This document shows, in pieces, positions 33,287-43,677 of a stretch of 64,000 nt of DNA (positions are counted from its first letter, which is position 1; the number at the start of each line of letters is the position of its first letter). A program made the translations under genes and the position numbers. Location of the stretch: positions 1 through 64,000 of the forward strand of contig CAJJCX010000001.1 of assembly GCA_905182815.1 (NCBI GenBank). The letters run 5' to 3'. The notes beneath the pieces were generated by a model. It was not told the DNA's origin and did not search any database. It saw only the letters and a list, made by a program, of their open reading frames with translations. This stretch comes from an uncultured Candidatus Thioglobus sp. Its GTDB lineage: Bacteria; Pseudomonadota; Gammaproteobacteria; PS1; Pseudothioglobaceae.

Positions 33287-34363
33287 TTAAGTTTCTAGAT
33301 ATGATTTTAGTTTAAATATTTTTGATCTCCATCCCCTGTTAATAGAAACCTCTTTATCACCTCTAATGAATTTAACAAGATTTTTTGATGAGCAAATAAG
33401 TTCAGGAGCAATATCATATTCAATCGATATTTTTTTAATATAATCCTGTGCATGATTTTTTTTCAGCTTTTCATCTGCAGATAATGGTTTTTGAGATAAA
33501 AGAGGGGCTTGAAGTTTTTTTTCAGTTTGGTTAGTGTTTAGAAATTTTTCAAAAAGCTCTTGAGAGCTTGAAGATAACTTATTTTTTCCTGTAGCATAAT
33601 CTATTAAGCGCTCATCAGACATTATCCATTTACGAGGTTTATTTTCTTTCCTTGCAGTATCTTCTCGCCATATTACTAAATTTATTGCCTGTTTTTGTGA
33701 CTTAGAATCTATTTTTGAAATCCCACTAGTTTTTTTAATAATTTGCTTAAAATTTGGCTCATAAAGACTTTGCTCTAACAGGAAGCCAACTTCTTCACTA
33801 AGCCACTGAAGTTTTTTACTTTCAATTAACTCAGTTTTAAGCATTTCATAATGAGGAAGTAAGTATTTCACATCATCAAGTGCATACTGCAATACATCCT
33901 CTGGAAGGGGTCTTGTTTTCCAGTCGAATCGTGTATGCTTTTTTTCTAAATAAATATTTTGCAGCGTTTCAGTTAATGCTTGATATGATACTTGAAGAGG
34001 GTAATTTAATAGTGAGGCCGCAATTTGAGTATCAAAAATTGTATGAGGTATTCTTTCAGATAAGTAATAAAGAGCCTCAATATCTTGTCTAGCAGAATGA
34101 ATAACCCAAATAGTTTTACTATCGTATAGTTTTTCAAAAAGAGGTTCTAAATTTTTAATTGCAAGAACATCTATGCACTCTAAATAGTTACCAGCTGCAA
34201 TTTGAATTAAGCAAAGTTCTGGGAAATATGAATCAATTCTTCTAAACTCAGTATCAATTGCAAGAAGAAAGTCATTTTGAATACTTTGCAGATATTTGTT
34301 AAGTTGTAGCTCGCTTGAAATCAAAGGAATTGTCTCAGATAGATTGTTGTATTTTATCAACAA
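33287..34363 (-). CDS. rnd: Ribonuclease D
   Basis: A 358-residue 3'-5' exoribonuclease acting in tRNA maturation. DEDD residues are visible in LAIDTEFRR, VIHSARQDIEAL and LQYALDDVKYLLPHY, and HRDC-type domains follow (VIWREDTARKENKPRKWIMS). The only in-frame start near the expected N-terminus is TTG (34361-34363, or the codon after it); no ATG fits. It runs toward rsmD with a small gap. Confidence 0.9.
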   Translation of the reverse strand: MLIKYNNLSETIPLISSELQLNKYLQSIQNDFLLAIDTEFRRIDSYFPELCLIQIAAGNYLECIDVLAIKNLEPLFEKLYDSKTIWVIHSARQDIEALYYLSERIPHTIFDTQIAASLLNYPLQVSYQALTETLQNIYLEKKHTRFDWKTRPLPEDVLQYALDDVKYLLPHYEMLKTELIESKKLQWLSEEVGFLLEQSLYEPNFKQIIKKTSGISKIDSKSQKQAINLVIWREDTARKENKPRKWIMSDERLIDYATGKNKLSSSSQELFEKFLNTNQTEKKLQAPLLSQKPLSADEKLKKNHAQDYIKKISIEYDIAPELICSSKNLVKFIRGDKEVSINRGWRSKIFKLKSYLET

Positions 34364-34428
34364 CTCATGCTAGTAATAATTCATTTATGAGATAATCAAA
34401 ACACTTTAACATTTTATCAACAAAATTT

Positions 34429-36507
34429 ATGTTGCTAAATCAAGCTTTTTCTATAAAAGAAGCTCCTCGTGCCTTGTTTTGGATTGGTGTCTTTGTAATT
34501 TCATTTTCTGGAATGTTTTATCTTGGTTTAAATCCTGAGTTAATTGAAAAGTGGTACCTAGTTTTAGTTGGATTTAATATTCTAATGAGCTTGATTGCAA
34601 TATATTATATTGTGCTTTCCATGAGAAAGTTAAAGCTAAATACCGAGCAAGGAGTAATCGGATCAAAATTTACGTGGTCTTTTATAAAAATTGTTCCAGT
34701 TTTGGTTTTACTTCCAGTTTTATCATTTTATTTATTTTCTTTTGGATCAATCAGAGATAACCTTCAAATTGCTGAAATGCAATTTGATGAATTTAACTTA
34801 AAGGTGGGTGGTGAGGTTGACGAACTCTATAGGAATACTAATAATGTTGCTAGTAAGTATTATGAAGATAAAACTCGCAATATAGGAAAGCTTATCAATT
34901 ATTTTGATGCACCTAGAAAGCCTGCTGAGGAAATGCAATCCGTGCTGAATCTTCTAGTTAGTGATTTTTGGGCTTGTGAGCTTAAACTATATGACTCTCA
35001 AATGAATCTTGCTGCAACAAGTAAAAGAGATGATTCTGTCTGTTTACTGGATGGCTATACGGCGTCAACTGATGAGTTCACTTTAATCGCTCATTATTCT
35101 TCAGATATTAATATTGAAAGTCTCGTTTCTCGGATGACTCGTTTTCGTGCTGCTGCAAAAGATGCTGAGTTGACACTTAACTCTTCTATTATTAAAACTC
35201 GTTTTCTGATCGACTTTACCTCAACAATTTTATTATCAGTCTTAAGCGCTTTGCTTATTGTTTTTCGAATGATTGACCAATTGATGAGGCCAATGCAAAA
35301 CTTGTCAGTTGCTACAAGAGAAATTTCTTCTGGAAACTATGACGTAGAAATTAAGCTAGATCCAAAAAATAAGGATATGCAAGATTTAATAGGACATTTT
35401 AATGAAATGAGCAGTAGAATAAAGCAATCTAGAGAGGGTCTTGATACACATAATCTTTATTTAGAAACAATTCTAAAGTACTCTTTTGGTGTTATTGCTC
35501 TTAACCAAGATAAGAAGATACAAATTATTAATCCAGTTATTGGCAAAATACTTCAAATTGCAGATGAGGTGAAATTTATTGGGCAGTCATATGATGATGT
35601 TGTTAAAAATTATGAGAATCTAAGCCCACTTTTTTCATTTATTCAAGGGGAGATTGAGAACGAGTCGTTAGAGTGGAGTAAAGAAATTGAATTAACACTT
35701 GATGACAGGAGTCGGCTTATTTATTGTCAAGGCGCAGTCTTGGAGGTGGAAGGCAAAACACTTGGTTACGTAATTATAATCAATGATATCTCCAAGCTAA
35801 ATAGAGCACAAAAGAAGGCGGCATGGGGAGAGGTTGCAGTTCGTATGGCGCATGAAATTAAGAATCCACTTACCCCTATATTACTTTCTGCACAAAGGCT
35901 TAGGAATTTATTTTTAGAAAAGCTAGATAAGAAGGACTCTGCAATTATAAATAAAACAACTCAAACCATTATGGATCAGGTTGCATCTATGGATTCTATG
36001 GTTAGTGCTTTTGCAAATTATGCAAATACTCCTGAAATTCAAAAGACTCTTTCGTCACTAAATTCTCTAATAAATAAGTCAGCCGCACTATATGATAACC
36101 ACAGTGGCATAAGGGTTGACTTAGATTTGAGTGGAGATTTACCTAAACTTCAGCTTGATAAAGATGCTATTTCTAGAGTATTAATTAACTTAATTAAAAA
36201 TGCAACCGAAGCGAGGAAAGAAAAAAATAAGCTGAACATTAAAATTAAGTCAAGAGTTTTGAAAAAAGATGGAATCGTCCGATTAACAATTATTGACGAT
36301 GGCAATGGGTTTCCTGAAGATATTATTGATAAAGTATTTGAGCCTTATATTACAACAAAAGAAAAAAGTGGAGGGCTTGGTCTTGCCATAGTTCAAAATA
36401 TTATAGAGCAGCATGATGGTCAGATATTTGCAAGCAATGTAAAACCGCATGGGGCTAGAATAACAATTGAATTCAGTATAATTAATGCCCTAAGGGAGAT
36501 AAAATGA
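34429..36507 (+). CDS. ntrY: NtrY-like membrane sensor histidine kinase
   Basis: A 692-residue kinase. Two N-terminal membrane helices, a third helix (about residues 90-110), a periplasmic region, another helix near residue 270 (TSTILLSVLSALLIVFRMI), then HAMP, a PAS-like domain, HisKA with the phospho-His in RMAHEIKNPLTPI (about residue 475), and HATPase boxes NLIKNATEA, DDGNGFPEDI and GGLGLAIVQNI. This order matches NtrY, which senses nitrogen or redox state in relatives. The stop overlaps the regulator start as ATGA. Confidence 0.9.
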   Translation: MLLNQAFSIKEAPRALFWIGVFVISFSGMFYLGLNPELIEKWYLVLVGFNILMSLIAIYYIVLSMRKLKLNTEQGVIGSKFTWSFIKIVPVLVLLPVLSFYLFSFGSIRDNLQIAEMQFDEFNLKVGGEVDELYRNTNNVASKYYEDKTRNIGKLINYFDAPRKPAEEMQSVLNLLVSDFWACELKLYDSQMNLAATSKRDDSVCLLDGYTASTDEFTLIAHYSSDINIESLVSRMTRFRAAAKDAELTLNSSIIKTRFLIDFTSTILLSVLSALLIVFRMIDQLMRPMQNLSVATREISSGNYDVEIKLDPKNKDMQDLIGHFNEMSSRIKQSREGLDTHNLYLETILKYSFGVIALNQDKKIQIINPVIGKILQIADEVKFIGQSYDDVVKNYENLSPLFSFIQGEIENESLEWSKEIELTLDDRSRLIYCQGAVLEVEGKTLGYVIIINDISKLNRAQKKAAWGEVAVRMAHEIKNPLTPILLSAQRLRNLFLEKLDKKDSAIINKTTQTIMDQVASMDSMVSAFANYANTPEIQKTLSSLNSLINKSAALYDNHSGIRVDLDLSGDLPKLQLDKDAISRVLINLIKNATEARKEKNKLNIKIKSRVLKKDGIVRLTIIDDGNGFPEDIIDKVFEPYITTKEKSGGLGLAIVQNIIEQHDGQIFASNVKPHGARITIEFSIINALREIK

Positions 36508-37079
36508 CACAAGATTCTACATTTGGCAAAATATTGATTATCGATGATGAGAAAGATAATACTGAAATTATTAAAGATATTCTTGAAGATGTAAGTTATA
36601 CGACCATGCTAGCTAGAAGTGCTAATGAGGCAAAAGCAATAGTAGCTGCTAACACTTTTGATTTAATACTAATGGACGTTTGGATGCCTGGTCAAGATGG
36701 TATTTCACTTTTATCAGAATGGTACTCTGAGGGCTTATCAACTCCTGTAGTAATGATGTCAGGGCATGCTGAGCCAAGTGATATTGTTAAAGCGATGAAG
36801 CTTGGTGCTGTAGATTTTTTAAAAAAACCCCTTCATGATTTTTTACCAATATTGCGAAATATTATGACACGTAAAGAGCCAGAAAAATCAAATCAGCAAG
36901 TTAGTGGTATTGACTATTCTCTTAAGCTTAAAGAAGCTAGAAATATTTTTGAAAGTCAATATTTACTACATCATCTTTCAGATAATGATAATAATATTGC
37001 AGTTGTTGCAGAGATTGCGGGCCTAGAAAGAACAACGCTATATAGAAAACTTAAAGATTTAGGGATTGACAAGAAATGA
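36504..37079 (+). CDS. NtrX-like response regulator lacking the sigma-54 AAA+ domain
   Basis: A 191-residue regulator. The receiver domain spans residues 1-120 with acidic pocket Asp14-Asp15, phospho-acceptor Asp58 (LMDVWMPGQDG) and Lys in FLKKP. A short linker leads directly to a Fis-type helix-turn-helix (about 140-188, ending AGLERTTLYRKLKDLGI). NtrX proteins have a roughly 240-residue AAA+ sigma-54 activation domain between these; here it is absent with no trace of a frameshift. The layout equals RegA/PrrA/ActR-type regulators. It is coupled to ntrY upstream and trkA downstream by 4-nt overlaps. Confidence 0.88.
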   Translation: MTQDSTFGKILIIDDEKDNTEIIKDILEDVSYTTMLARSANEAKAIVAANTFDLILMDVWMPGQDGISLLSEWYSEGLSTPVVMMSGHAEPSDIVKAMKLGAVDFLKKPLHDFLPILRNIMTRKEPEKSNQQVSGIDYSLKLKEARNIFESQYLLHHLSDNDNNIAVVAEIAGLERTTLYRKLKDLGIDKK

Positions 37080-38446
37080 AAATATTAATTCTAGGCGCTG
37101 GTCAAGTTGGGTCAACTCTTGCAAAGTACCTTTGTTCAGATGACGATAACGATATTACAATTGTTGATCAAAAAGAAGAAATGTTGACCCCATTGCAGAG
37201 GCATTTAGATATAAAAACTGTTATTGGCTATGGTGCATATCCAAGTGTGTTAGAAAAAGCTGGCATTAAATCCATGGACGTAGTTATTGCTGTAATGCGC
37301 TCTGATGAGCGAAATATGGTTGCTTGCAGGATGGCGCATACCTTATATAACGTAAAGAAAAAGATTGCTCGAATAAGGACTACTGAATATTTACTCAGAC
37401 CGGAAATATTCTCTAATGATGCGTTACCAATAGACTTTTTAATTACCCCTGAGAATTTAATTACCGAATATATCCAGGGTATTGTTGAGCAGCCTGGGGC
37501 CTCTCAAGTATTTGATTTTGAAAATGGGCTGGTGCAACTTGTTGAAACGCGTGCTTTCATTGGAACGCCAATTGTCAATAGGCCTATTAAAGAGCTTCAT
37601 GAGCATATGCCTGATGTCAAAATACGCATAGTAAGCCTTTATCGAAATGAAAAAGCTATCCCTGCCAAAAGTGATACTATTATAAGAGAGGGAGACCAAG
37701 TCTACTTCCTAGCTAAAAAAGATCATATTTCTAGAGCTTTAAAAGAGTTTAGGCGTGCTGAAAATACTTATCAAAAAATCTTCATTGCTGGAGGAGGAAG
37801 TATTGGTATTAATGTTGCTAGACTTCTTGAAGACACTCACAATATAAGGATTATTGAGCTAAGTGAAGATAGAGCTAAGTATTTAAGTGAGAAGCTTAAT
37901 AATACCTTAGTGCTTCAAGGTAACGCTTCTGATGAAGACCTGCTAAAGGAAGAAGGCATTGAAAATACAGATCTATTTTTAGCTTTAACGGACTCAGATG
38001 AAGTAAATGTTATTGTATCAATTTTAGCTAAGCGTCTGGGTGCTCATAAAACTATTGCACTAGTCAAGCGTGATGTTTATGCAGCTCTCGCTGAGCAAAG
38101 TGGAGATGTAGATATTATTGTTTCTCCTGACCAAATTACAGTAAGTGGAATCTTATCTCATCTTAGGAAGGGTGATTGTATGAAGGTTCATTCCTTGCAG
38201 CATGGAAAAGCTGAGGCGATAGAGATAGTGGTTCATGGCAATGAAAAAACATCTGAGGTAGTTGGAGTTCAAATTAAAGATTTGCCTTTACCTGAAGATG
38301 TAGTTGTTGGAGCTATTGTAAGAAATGATGAATTATTAATGGGCTCAAAAAAACTAGTTATAGAAGAGGGAGACCACGTTTTAATGGTATTAATGGATGT
38401 TGGTAAAATTCATGAAGTTGAGGCTTTATTCCTTGAGAATGATTAG
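37076..38446 (+). CDS. trkA: Trk K+ uptake system NAD-binding protein TrkA
   Basis: An intact 456-residue cytoplasmic gating subunit with two RCK repeats, each with a Rossmann NAD site (ILGAGQVGSTLAKYL at the N-terminus and IAGGGSIGINVARLLED in the middle) followed by TrkA-C domains. It overlaps the regulator gene by 4 nt and precedes trkH by 39 nt, so kinase, regulator and K+ uptake form one operon. Confidence 0.96.
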   Translation: MKILILGAGQVGSTLAKYLCSDDDNDITIVDQKEEMLTPLQRHLDIKTVIGYGAYPSVLEKAGIKSMDVVIAVMRSDERNMVACRMAHTLYNVKKKIARIRTTEYLLRPEIFSNDALPIDFLITPENLITEYIQGIVEQPGASQVFDFENGLVQLVETRAFIGTPIVNRPIKELHEHMPDVKIRIVSLYRNEKAIPAKSDTIIREGDQVYFLAKKDHISRALKEFRRAENTYQKIFIAGGGSIGINVARLLEDTHNIRIIELSEDRAKYLSEKLNNTLVLQGNASDEDLLKEEGIENTDLFLALTDSDEVNVIVSILAKRLGAHKTIALVKRDVYAALAEQSGDVDIIVSPDQITVSGILSHLRKGDCMKVHSLQHGKAEAIEIVVHGNEKTSEVVGVQIKDLPLPEDVVVGAIVRNDELLMGSKKLVIEEGDHVLMVLMDVGKIHEVEALFLEND

Positions 38447-38485
38447 TAGTTACTTCCAATCAAATACTAAAAAGGTATGGGCTAA

Positions 38486-39937
38486 ATGCAGTTAAGTATT
38501 GTTGCAAAAACTTTAGGCCTTCTTTTAATGGTTTTCAGTTTTGCCCAGGTACCTCCAATATTAGTAGACTTGATATACTCAGAAGGCGAGTATCTAACTT
38601 TTGTATTTTCATTTATCCTGACAGTGTTTGGAGGCCTTGTATTATGGTGGCCATTTAGAGCAATAAAGAAAAGCTTTCGACTTAGAGAAGGCGTTTTAAT
38701 AGTCGTTAGTTTTTGGATTGTTTTGTCTCTTTTTGGAACGCTTCCTTTTCTAATTACTGAATCGATTAGTAATCTTTCATTTTCTAATGCATTTTTTGAG
38801 TCAATGTCTGGCTTAACAACAACGGGCGCGACTGTTTTAAGCCAGCTTGATGATTTGCCCAAAAGTATTCTTTTTTATAGGCAGCAACTTCAGTGGCTTG
38901 GAGGCATGGGAATTATTGTTCTTGCTGTTGCAGTCCTGCCTCTATTGGGCGTTGGAGGAATGGAGCTTTATCATGCAGAGTCTAGTGGTATTGCGAAAGA
39001 TAGGCTTACGCCAAAGTTGCGAAATACTGCGATAGCTCTTTGGAAAATTTACCTTTCGTTGACTGTTTTATGCGCACTTGCTTATTTCTTTTCAGGAATG
39101 TCTATTTTTGATGCGATTAGTCACAGTTTTTCTACGGTTGCAATTGGAGGTTTTTCAACCCATGACAGCTCTATTGGTTATTTCAACTCGATACCAATAG
39201 AAATGATTGCTATGTTTTTTATGTTTTTAGCGGGTATTAATTTTTCATTACACTTTGTGGCGTGGAATAACCGCTCACTAGTTGATTACATTAAAGATTC
39301 TGAATTTAAAACCTATGCAATGGTTTTGCTTTCTGCATCTGCTATTGTAATAATTGCTCTTTCTCTAAATAGTGAATATGGCTCAACTTCAGAAACAATA
39401 AGGCACAGCTTATTTCAAACTATTTCAATAGCTACCACAACTGGCTTTACCTCACAAAATTATAGCAACTGGCCTGCAGCAATACCCGTTTTCCTAATAA
39501 TGGTTAGTTTTATTGGTGCATGTGTTGGATCTACTGGAGGCGGAATTAAAGTGGTTCGGGTGCTTGTCATGTTTAGATTAGGAATGAAAGAAATACATAA
39601 GTTTATCCGCCCTAATGCTCAGGTTAGTATTAAGTTAAATAAGGCTAGTATCAATGAAAAAGCCCTAGTTTCAGTACTTGGCTTCTTTTCACTCTACGCT
39701 ATTTCTTTTATTTTTATTATGATGTTGTTAATGTTTGCAGGTTTAGATCAGGTAACTGCCTATTCTGCAACAGCAGCAACGATGAATAACCTTGGACCAG
39801 GCCTTGGAGAAGTAGCACAAAACTATGGATCTCTGGGCGAAACAGCTAAGTGGATTTTGAGTTTTTCAATGCTGATTGGAAGGCTTGAGGTTTTGACCAT
39901 TATTGCCATTTTCCATAGAGCTTTTTGGAGGCATTAA
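38486..39937 (+). CDS. trkH: Trk K+ uptake membrane subunit TrkH
   Basis: An intact 483-residue membrane protein with four M1-P-M2 repeats. Selectivity-filter regions include SMSGLTTTGATVL, FSTVAIGGFSTHD, SIATTTGFTSQNYSNWP and TAATMNNLGPGLGEV. Works with TrkA to import K+. It ends convergent with hppA. Confidence 0.95.
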   Translation: MQLSIVAKTLGLLLMVFSFAQVPPILVDLIYSEGEYLTFVFSFILTVFGGLVLWWPFRAIKKSFRLREGVLIVVSFWIVLSLFGTLPFLITESISNLSFSNAFFESMSGLTTTGATVLSQLDDLPKSILFYRQQLQWLGGMGIIVLAVAVLPLLGVGGMELYHAESSGIAKDRLTPKLRNTAIALWKIYLSLTVLCALAYFFSGMSIFDAISHSFSTVAIGGFSTHDSSIGYFNSIPIEMIAMFFMFLAGINFSLHFVAWNNRSLVDYIKDSEFKTYAMVLLSASAIVIIALSLNSEYGSTSETIRHSLFQTISIATTTGFTSQNYSNWPAAIPVFLIMVSFIGACVGSTGGGIKVVRVLVMFRLGMKEIHKFIRPNAQVSIKLNKASINEKALVSVLGFFSLYAISFIFIMMLLMFAGLDQVTAYSATAATMNNLGPGLGEVAQNYGSLGETAKWILSFSMLIGRLEVLTIIAIFHRAFWRH

Positions 39938-39984
39938 TAAGTTTATCAGCCCCACCAGGATGGCAGGGCCGATAGAGTATCTTT

Positions 39985-42000
39985 TTACAATAACGGCGCA
40001 ATAACTAAACTTACAATCGCCATTACATTGATAAGAATGTTCATCGCTGGACCAGAGGTATCCTTAAACGGGTCACCAACAGTATCACCTACAACAGTAG
40101 CTGCGTGAGTGTCAGTGCCTTTGCCGCCTAAGTTTCCTTTTTCAACATACTTCTTAGCGTTATCCCAAGCGCCGCCCGCATTAGCCATCATTAGAGCCAT
40201 TAGAACACAACCAAGAAGAGCGCCACCAAGCATTCCGCCAAGTGCCTCAGGACCAATAAGGAATCCAACTATAACTGGGGCTGCTACTGCAATGACTCCT
40301 GGAAGAATCATTTTCTTAAGTGCTGCAGTTGTAGCAATGTCAACGCATTTAGCAGTATCTGGCTCTGCTTTACCTTCTAGAAGTCCTTTTATCTCTTTAA
40401 ACTGCCTTCTTACTTCTTCAATCATTTCAAAAGCAGCATCACCAACAGCAGTCATCGTAAGAGAGGCAATTAAGAATGGAATCGTACCACCAATAAATAA
40501 GCCAATTAAAACGTCTGCACTATTTAACTCGAGTATAAAGTTCATTCCCATTGCGGCGTAATTAGCACTAACCGTCTCAGTATAGGCAGTAATAATCGCA
40601 AGAGCAGCAAGAGCAGCAGCGCCGATCGCAAATCCCTTACCAATAGCTGCAGTTGTATTACCAAGCTCATCAAGAGAGTCTGTAATCTTACGAGTATCCT
40701 CTCCAAGTCCAGCCATTTCTGCAATGCCGCCTGCATTATCTGCAATTGGTCCATAAGCATCAATTGCCATAGTCATACCGACCGTTGCAAGCATTCCTAT
40801 TGCAGCAATACCAACACCATACAAGCCAACAAAAAGATTAGAGACATAAATAATTAAGCAAATCATCAATACTGGAATTACAACAGATTGCATTCCAATT
40901 GCTAAGCCTTTAATCATTACTGTTGCAGCGCCAGTTTTTCCAGATTCCGCAATATCTCTAATTGGCTTTCCAGCAGTATAGTATTCAGTAACAAGACCAA
41001 TAATGATTCCGCCAAAGCTTCCCATGAGGACAGCTACCCAAATAGAATTTGAGACATCTAAAAAATCGATTAGAAAATAAGATGTAACAATAAATAATAA
41101 AGCAGAGCCAATTGTTCCCATTCTCAAAGCAGATTCAGGTGATTTATTTGAAGATAATTTAACAAATAAAATTCCAAGAATTGAGCAAACTAAGCCAAGT
41201 GATGCAAGCGCTAAGGGAAGAGACATTAACTCAGCTCGGTTTCCACCAAGTGAAGTAAGGCCATCAATAGCAAGAGTAGAGGCAATTGCTATTGTTGCAA
41301 TCATTGAGCCACAATATGACTCAAAGATATCTGAGCCCATACCAGCTATATCACCTACATTATCACCAACATTATCCGCAATAACTGCAGGGTTGCGAGG
41401 ATCGTCTTCTGGGATCCCTGCTTCTAATTTACCAACTAAGTCAGCTCCAACATCAGCACTCTTGGTAAAGATACCGCCGCCAACACGAGAGAATAGTGCA
41501 ACAACTGAGGCGCCCATAGCAAAACCATGAAGTGCTTCTGAATGCTCTGCACCAAAGAAGTAGTAAAGTCCGCCTAGTCCTAATAAACCAAGAGCCGCAA
41601 CCGATAAACCCATTACTGAGCCACCAAAGAATGCAACAGTTAGGGCAGCAGAGCTTCCGCTATCATGAGCCGCTTGAGCTGTTCTTACATTAGCAATAGT
41701 TGCTGTGTTCATACCTATATAACCAGCGGTGGCAGAAGTAACAGCTCCGACAAAGAAACATAAGGCACTTAAAGGGCCAAGGAATATATAAAGTAATACT
41801 AATAGGGCTAAAGCAAACATGCTTAGCATTTGATATTCACGCTTCATGAAAACAATCGCGCCAATATGAATTTGTTCACCAATTTTTTTAACGTCACCAC
41901 TTCCACCATCTTGTTTACTTATCCATTGATATATAAATACAACAATAAGTAAGCCCAAAACACCAAGTGCAGGTGCTATTAAATTTTGATCAAAATCCAT
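39985..42000 (-). CDS. hppA: Membrane-bound K+-dependent-type pyrophosphatase
   Basis: An intact 671-residue ion-pumping pyrophosphatase with about sixteen helices. The PPi site is in [19 protein letters not shown] and DNVGDNVGD. The segment [14 protein letters not shown] has Ala and Gly at the two positions that distinguish K+-dependent enzymes (K+-independent ones have Lys and Thr). Whether it pumps H+ or Na+ cannot be settled by eye. It recovers energy from PPi released in biosynthesis, which suits an autotroph with low energy yield. Confidence 0.96.
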   Translation of the reverse strand: MDFDQNLIAPALGVLGLLIVVFIYQWISKQDGGSGDVKKIGEQIHIGAIVFMKREYQMLSMFALALLVLLYIFLGPLSALCFFVGAVTSATAGYIGMNTATIANVRTAQAAHDSGSSAALTVAFFGGSVMGLSVAALGLLGLGGLYYFFGAEHSEALHGFAMGASVVALFSRVGGGIFTKSADVGADLVGKLEAGIPEDDPRNPAVIADNVGDNVGDIAGMGSDIFESYCGSMIATIAIASTLAIDGLTSLGGNRAELMSLPLALASLGLVCSILGILFVKLSSNKSPESALRMGTIGSALLFIVTSYFLIDFLDVSNSIWVAVLMGSFGGIIIGLVTEYYTAGKPIRDIAESGKTGAATVMIKGLAIGMQSVVIPVLMICLIIYVSNLFVGLYGVGIAAIGMLATVGMTMAIDAYGPIADNAGGIAEMAGLGEDTRKITDSLDELGNTTAAIGKGFAIGAAALAALAIITAYTETVSANYAAMGMNFILELNSADVLIGLFIGGTIPFLIASLTMTAVGDAAFEMIEEVRRQFKEIKGLLEGKAEPDTAKCVDIATTAALKKMILPGVIAVAAPVIVGFLIGPEALGGMLGGALLGCVLMALMMANAGGAWDNAKKYVEKGNLGGKGTDTHAATVVGDTVGDPFKDTSGPAMNILINVMAIVSLVIAPLL

Positions 42001-42154
42001 TTCCTCTCCTTAAAATAAAATGAAGCGGCAATGATATCCTAAAGTGTTTAAAAATTGGAAAAAAAATACCAGTTTTGAATTGAAATGAACTAAATTAGCT
42101 ATAAATTTATCTTATAAAATTAAATTTATAAATTTTTGTTGTTTTGGATTCAAA

Positions 42155-43027
42155 ATGTTTGTAATTCGATTTGCACTTCTATCCTCTTTTTTTTATGCAC
42201 TTAATGTAACCATGGTGCCGTTAATTTATACTTTTGAGATTAGCGCTTTTTTATTTTTATTTGTTCGCTTTGGCACAACTTTCTGTACTTCACTGCTTGT
42301 TACCAAAAGTCTTTTCTCATTTAACGAAATTAAACATCAAAAACTGGGCATTTGGATTCTTATTCTTTCTGTTTTATTCGGTGTGCAGTCCTGGCTTTAT
42401 GTTGAAGCAGTAAAATATATGTCGGTAGGGCTTGCTAGTGTGGTGCTTTTTACTTATCCCTTAATTACTTATTTAATAGTTTCACTGACAAAGCGAAGAT
42501 CTCTCGATTTAATAACAATACTTATGTTTATACTTGCAACTCTAGGAATTGCTGCGCTCTCTCAGAGCTCAGAAGGCTTTTACACAATGGTAATTGGGAT
42601 AGTTTTAGCCTTACTTTCAGCAATGACCTATTCTTTAATTTTAATTACAACGCCAAAAGTGAGTGGTTTAAAAAACTGGGAAATTGTTAAATATACTACT
42701 CTCATTCCAGCGCTTACCTTCTTATACTTATTTATAAATGAAACTGGTTTTTATTGGCCGCAAAATGAAGGAATAATTCTGTCTCTCATTTCGGGAACTT
42801 TTTTTGCTACAGGAATGATGTTTTATCACATGTCTGTTCGTAAATATGGCCCTATAAGAACCGCTAATATTGGCTATACAGAGCCTCTATTGGTGTTAGT
42901 TTTCGGTTTTATGGCATATTCAGATGCAATTACTATTACTCAGGGAATAGGGGTAATCATGGTAGCAATTGCTTCAATTACAATTGAGAGGAGGCAATTG
43001 AAGCAAGATAAACGACTTAAGATGTAA
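42155..43027 (+). CDS. EamA/DMT-superfamily transporter
   Basis: An intact 290-residue protein with ten hydrophobic helices in two homologous halves (YVEAVKYMSVGLASVVLFTY in the first; a Y-MSVRKYGPIRTANI segment in the second), the drug/metabolite transporter pattern. Likely exports an amino acid or other small metabolite; substrate unknown. It converges on the Lrp-type regulator of the adjacent catabolic cluster and may or may not belong to it. The preceding gap is AT-rich without a recognised feature. Confidence 0.85.
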   Translation: MFVIRFALLSSFFYALNVTMVPLIYTFEISAFLFLFVRFGTTFCTSLLVTKSLFSFNEIKHQKLGIWILILSVLFGVQSWLYVEAVKYMSVGLASVVLFTYPLITYLIVSLTKRRSLDLITILMFILATLGIAALSQSSEGFYTMVIGIVLALLSAMTYSLILITTPKVSGLKNWEIVKYTTLIPALTFLYLFINETGFYWPQNEGIILSLISGTFFATGMMFYHMSVRKYGPIRTANIGYTEPLLVLVFGFMAYSDAITITQGIGVIMVAIASITIERRQLKQDKRLKM

Positions 43028-43077
43028 ACTATCCTTTAGAAGCTAATAGCTCATTTATCTTTAACTGAGAAACAAAG

Positions 43078-43542
43078 CTAGTCAATTGGAATAGATAAAT
43101 TTTCTTTAACTTTATTCATAACCACCATTGAACTAAAGCGTTTGATATTTGGATTTTCTAAAAAATATTTTTTTGTAAAATCTTCATAATCTCCCATTTC
43201 TTTAAAGGTGGCCATTAAAACATAATCATAATCACCAGTAACGTAGTAACACTGCATAACTTCTGGGGCATCAAACATTGTTTTTTTAAATTGAATATCA
43301 GGCGCTGTGCCCTCTATATCACTCAGTATCTGTACTATAATGGTAATTTTTCTATCCAGTTGATTACGATCTAAAACTGATATATCTCTTTCTATAATGC
43401 CAGTTTTACGCATTGAATTTAATCTTCTTTGACAGGCCGAAGATGATAATCCCACTTCTTTCGCTAACTGCTGAGAAGTAATCTTATTATTTTCTTGGAC
43501 AATTTTTAGAATTTTGTAATCAAAACTATCTAATTTATTCAT
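43078..43542 (-). CDS. Lrp/AsnC-family transcriptional regulator
   Basis: A 154-residue protein with an N-terminal winged HTH (ILKIVQENNKITSQQLAKEV, SSSACQRRLNSMRKTGII) and a C-terminal RAM ligand-sensing domain (VMQCYYVTGDYDYVLMATF). It is divergent from the Ehu-type operon, so it most likely controls that operon and itself from the 135-nt intergenic region. AsnC-type regulators (DoeX/AsnC) are also typical of ectoine-utilisation clusters. Confidence 0.93.
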   Translation of the reverse strand: MNKLDSFDYKILKIVQENNKITSQQLAKEVGLSSSACQRRLNSMRKTGIIERDISVLDRNQLDRKITIIVQILSDIEGTAPDIQFKKTMFDAPEVMQCYYVTGDYDYVLMATFKEMGDYEDFTKKYFLENPNIKRFSSMVVMNKVKENLSIPID

Positions 43543-43585
43543 AATACGATGTTATCACATAATTTATTTAAAAAAATCAAAATAA

Positions 43586-43600
43586 TGCGTAAATTATGCA
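43586..43600. promoter_or_regulatory. Candidate Lrp/AsnC operator
   Basis: TGCGTAA-A-TTATGCA is a 7-bp inverted repeat with one mismatch, in the space between the regulator and the transporter operon. Size and AT-rich centre fit Lrp-family sites. An AAGGAG ribosome site follows at about 43667 before ehuB. The assignment is inference from position and symmetry. Confidence 0.4.
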
Positions 43601-43677
43601 AATTTTAGCAAATCTAAATCTTTCTAATCTTAATGATAGTGTTAAACTTTCCTTCATAAATAAAAAAGGAGAACTTT

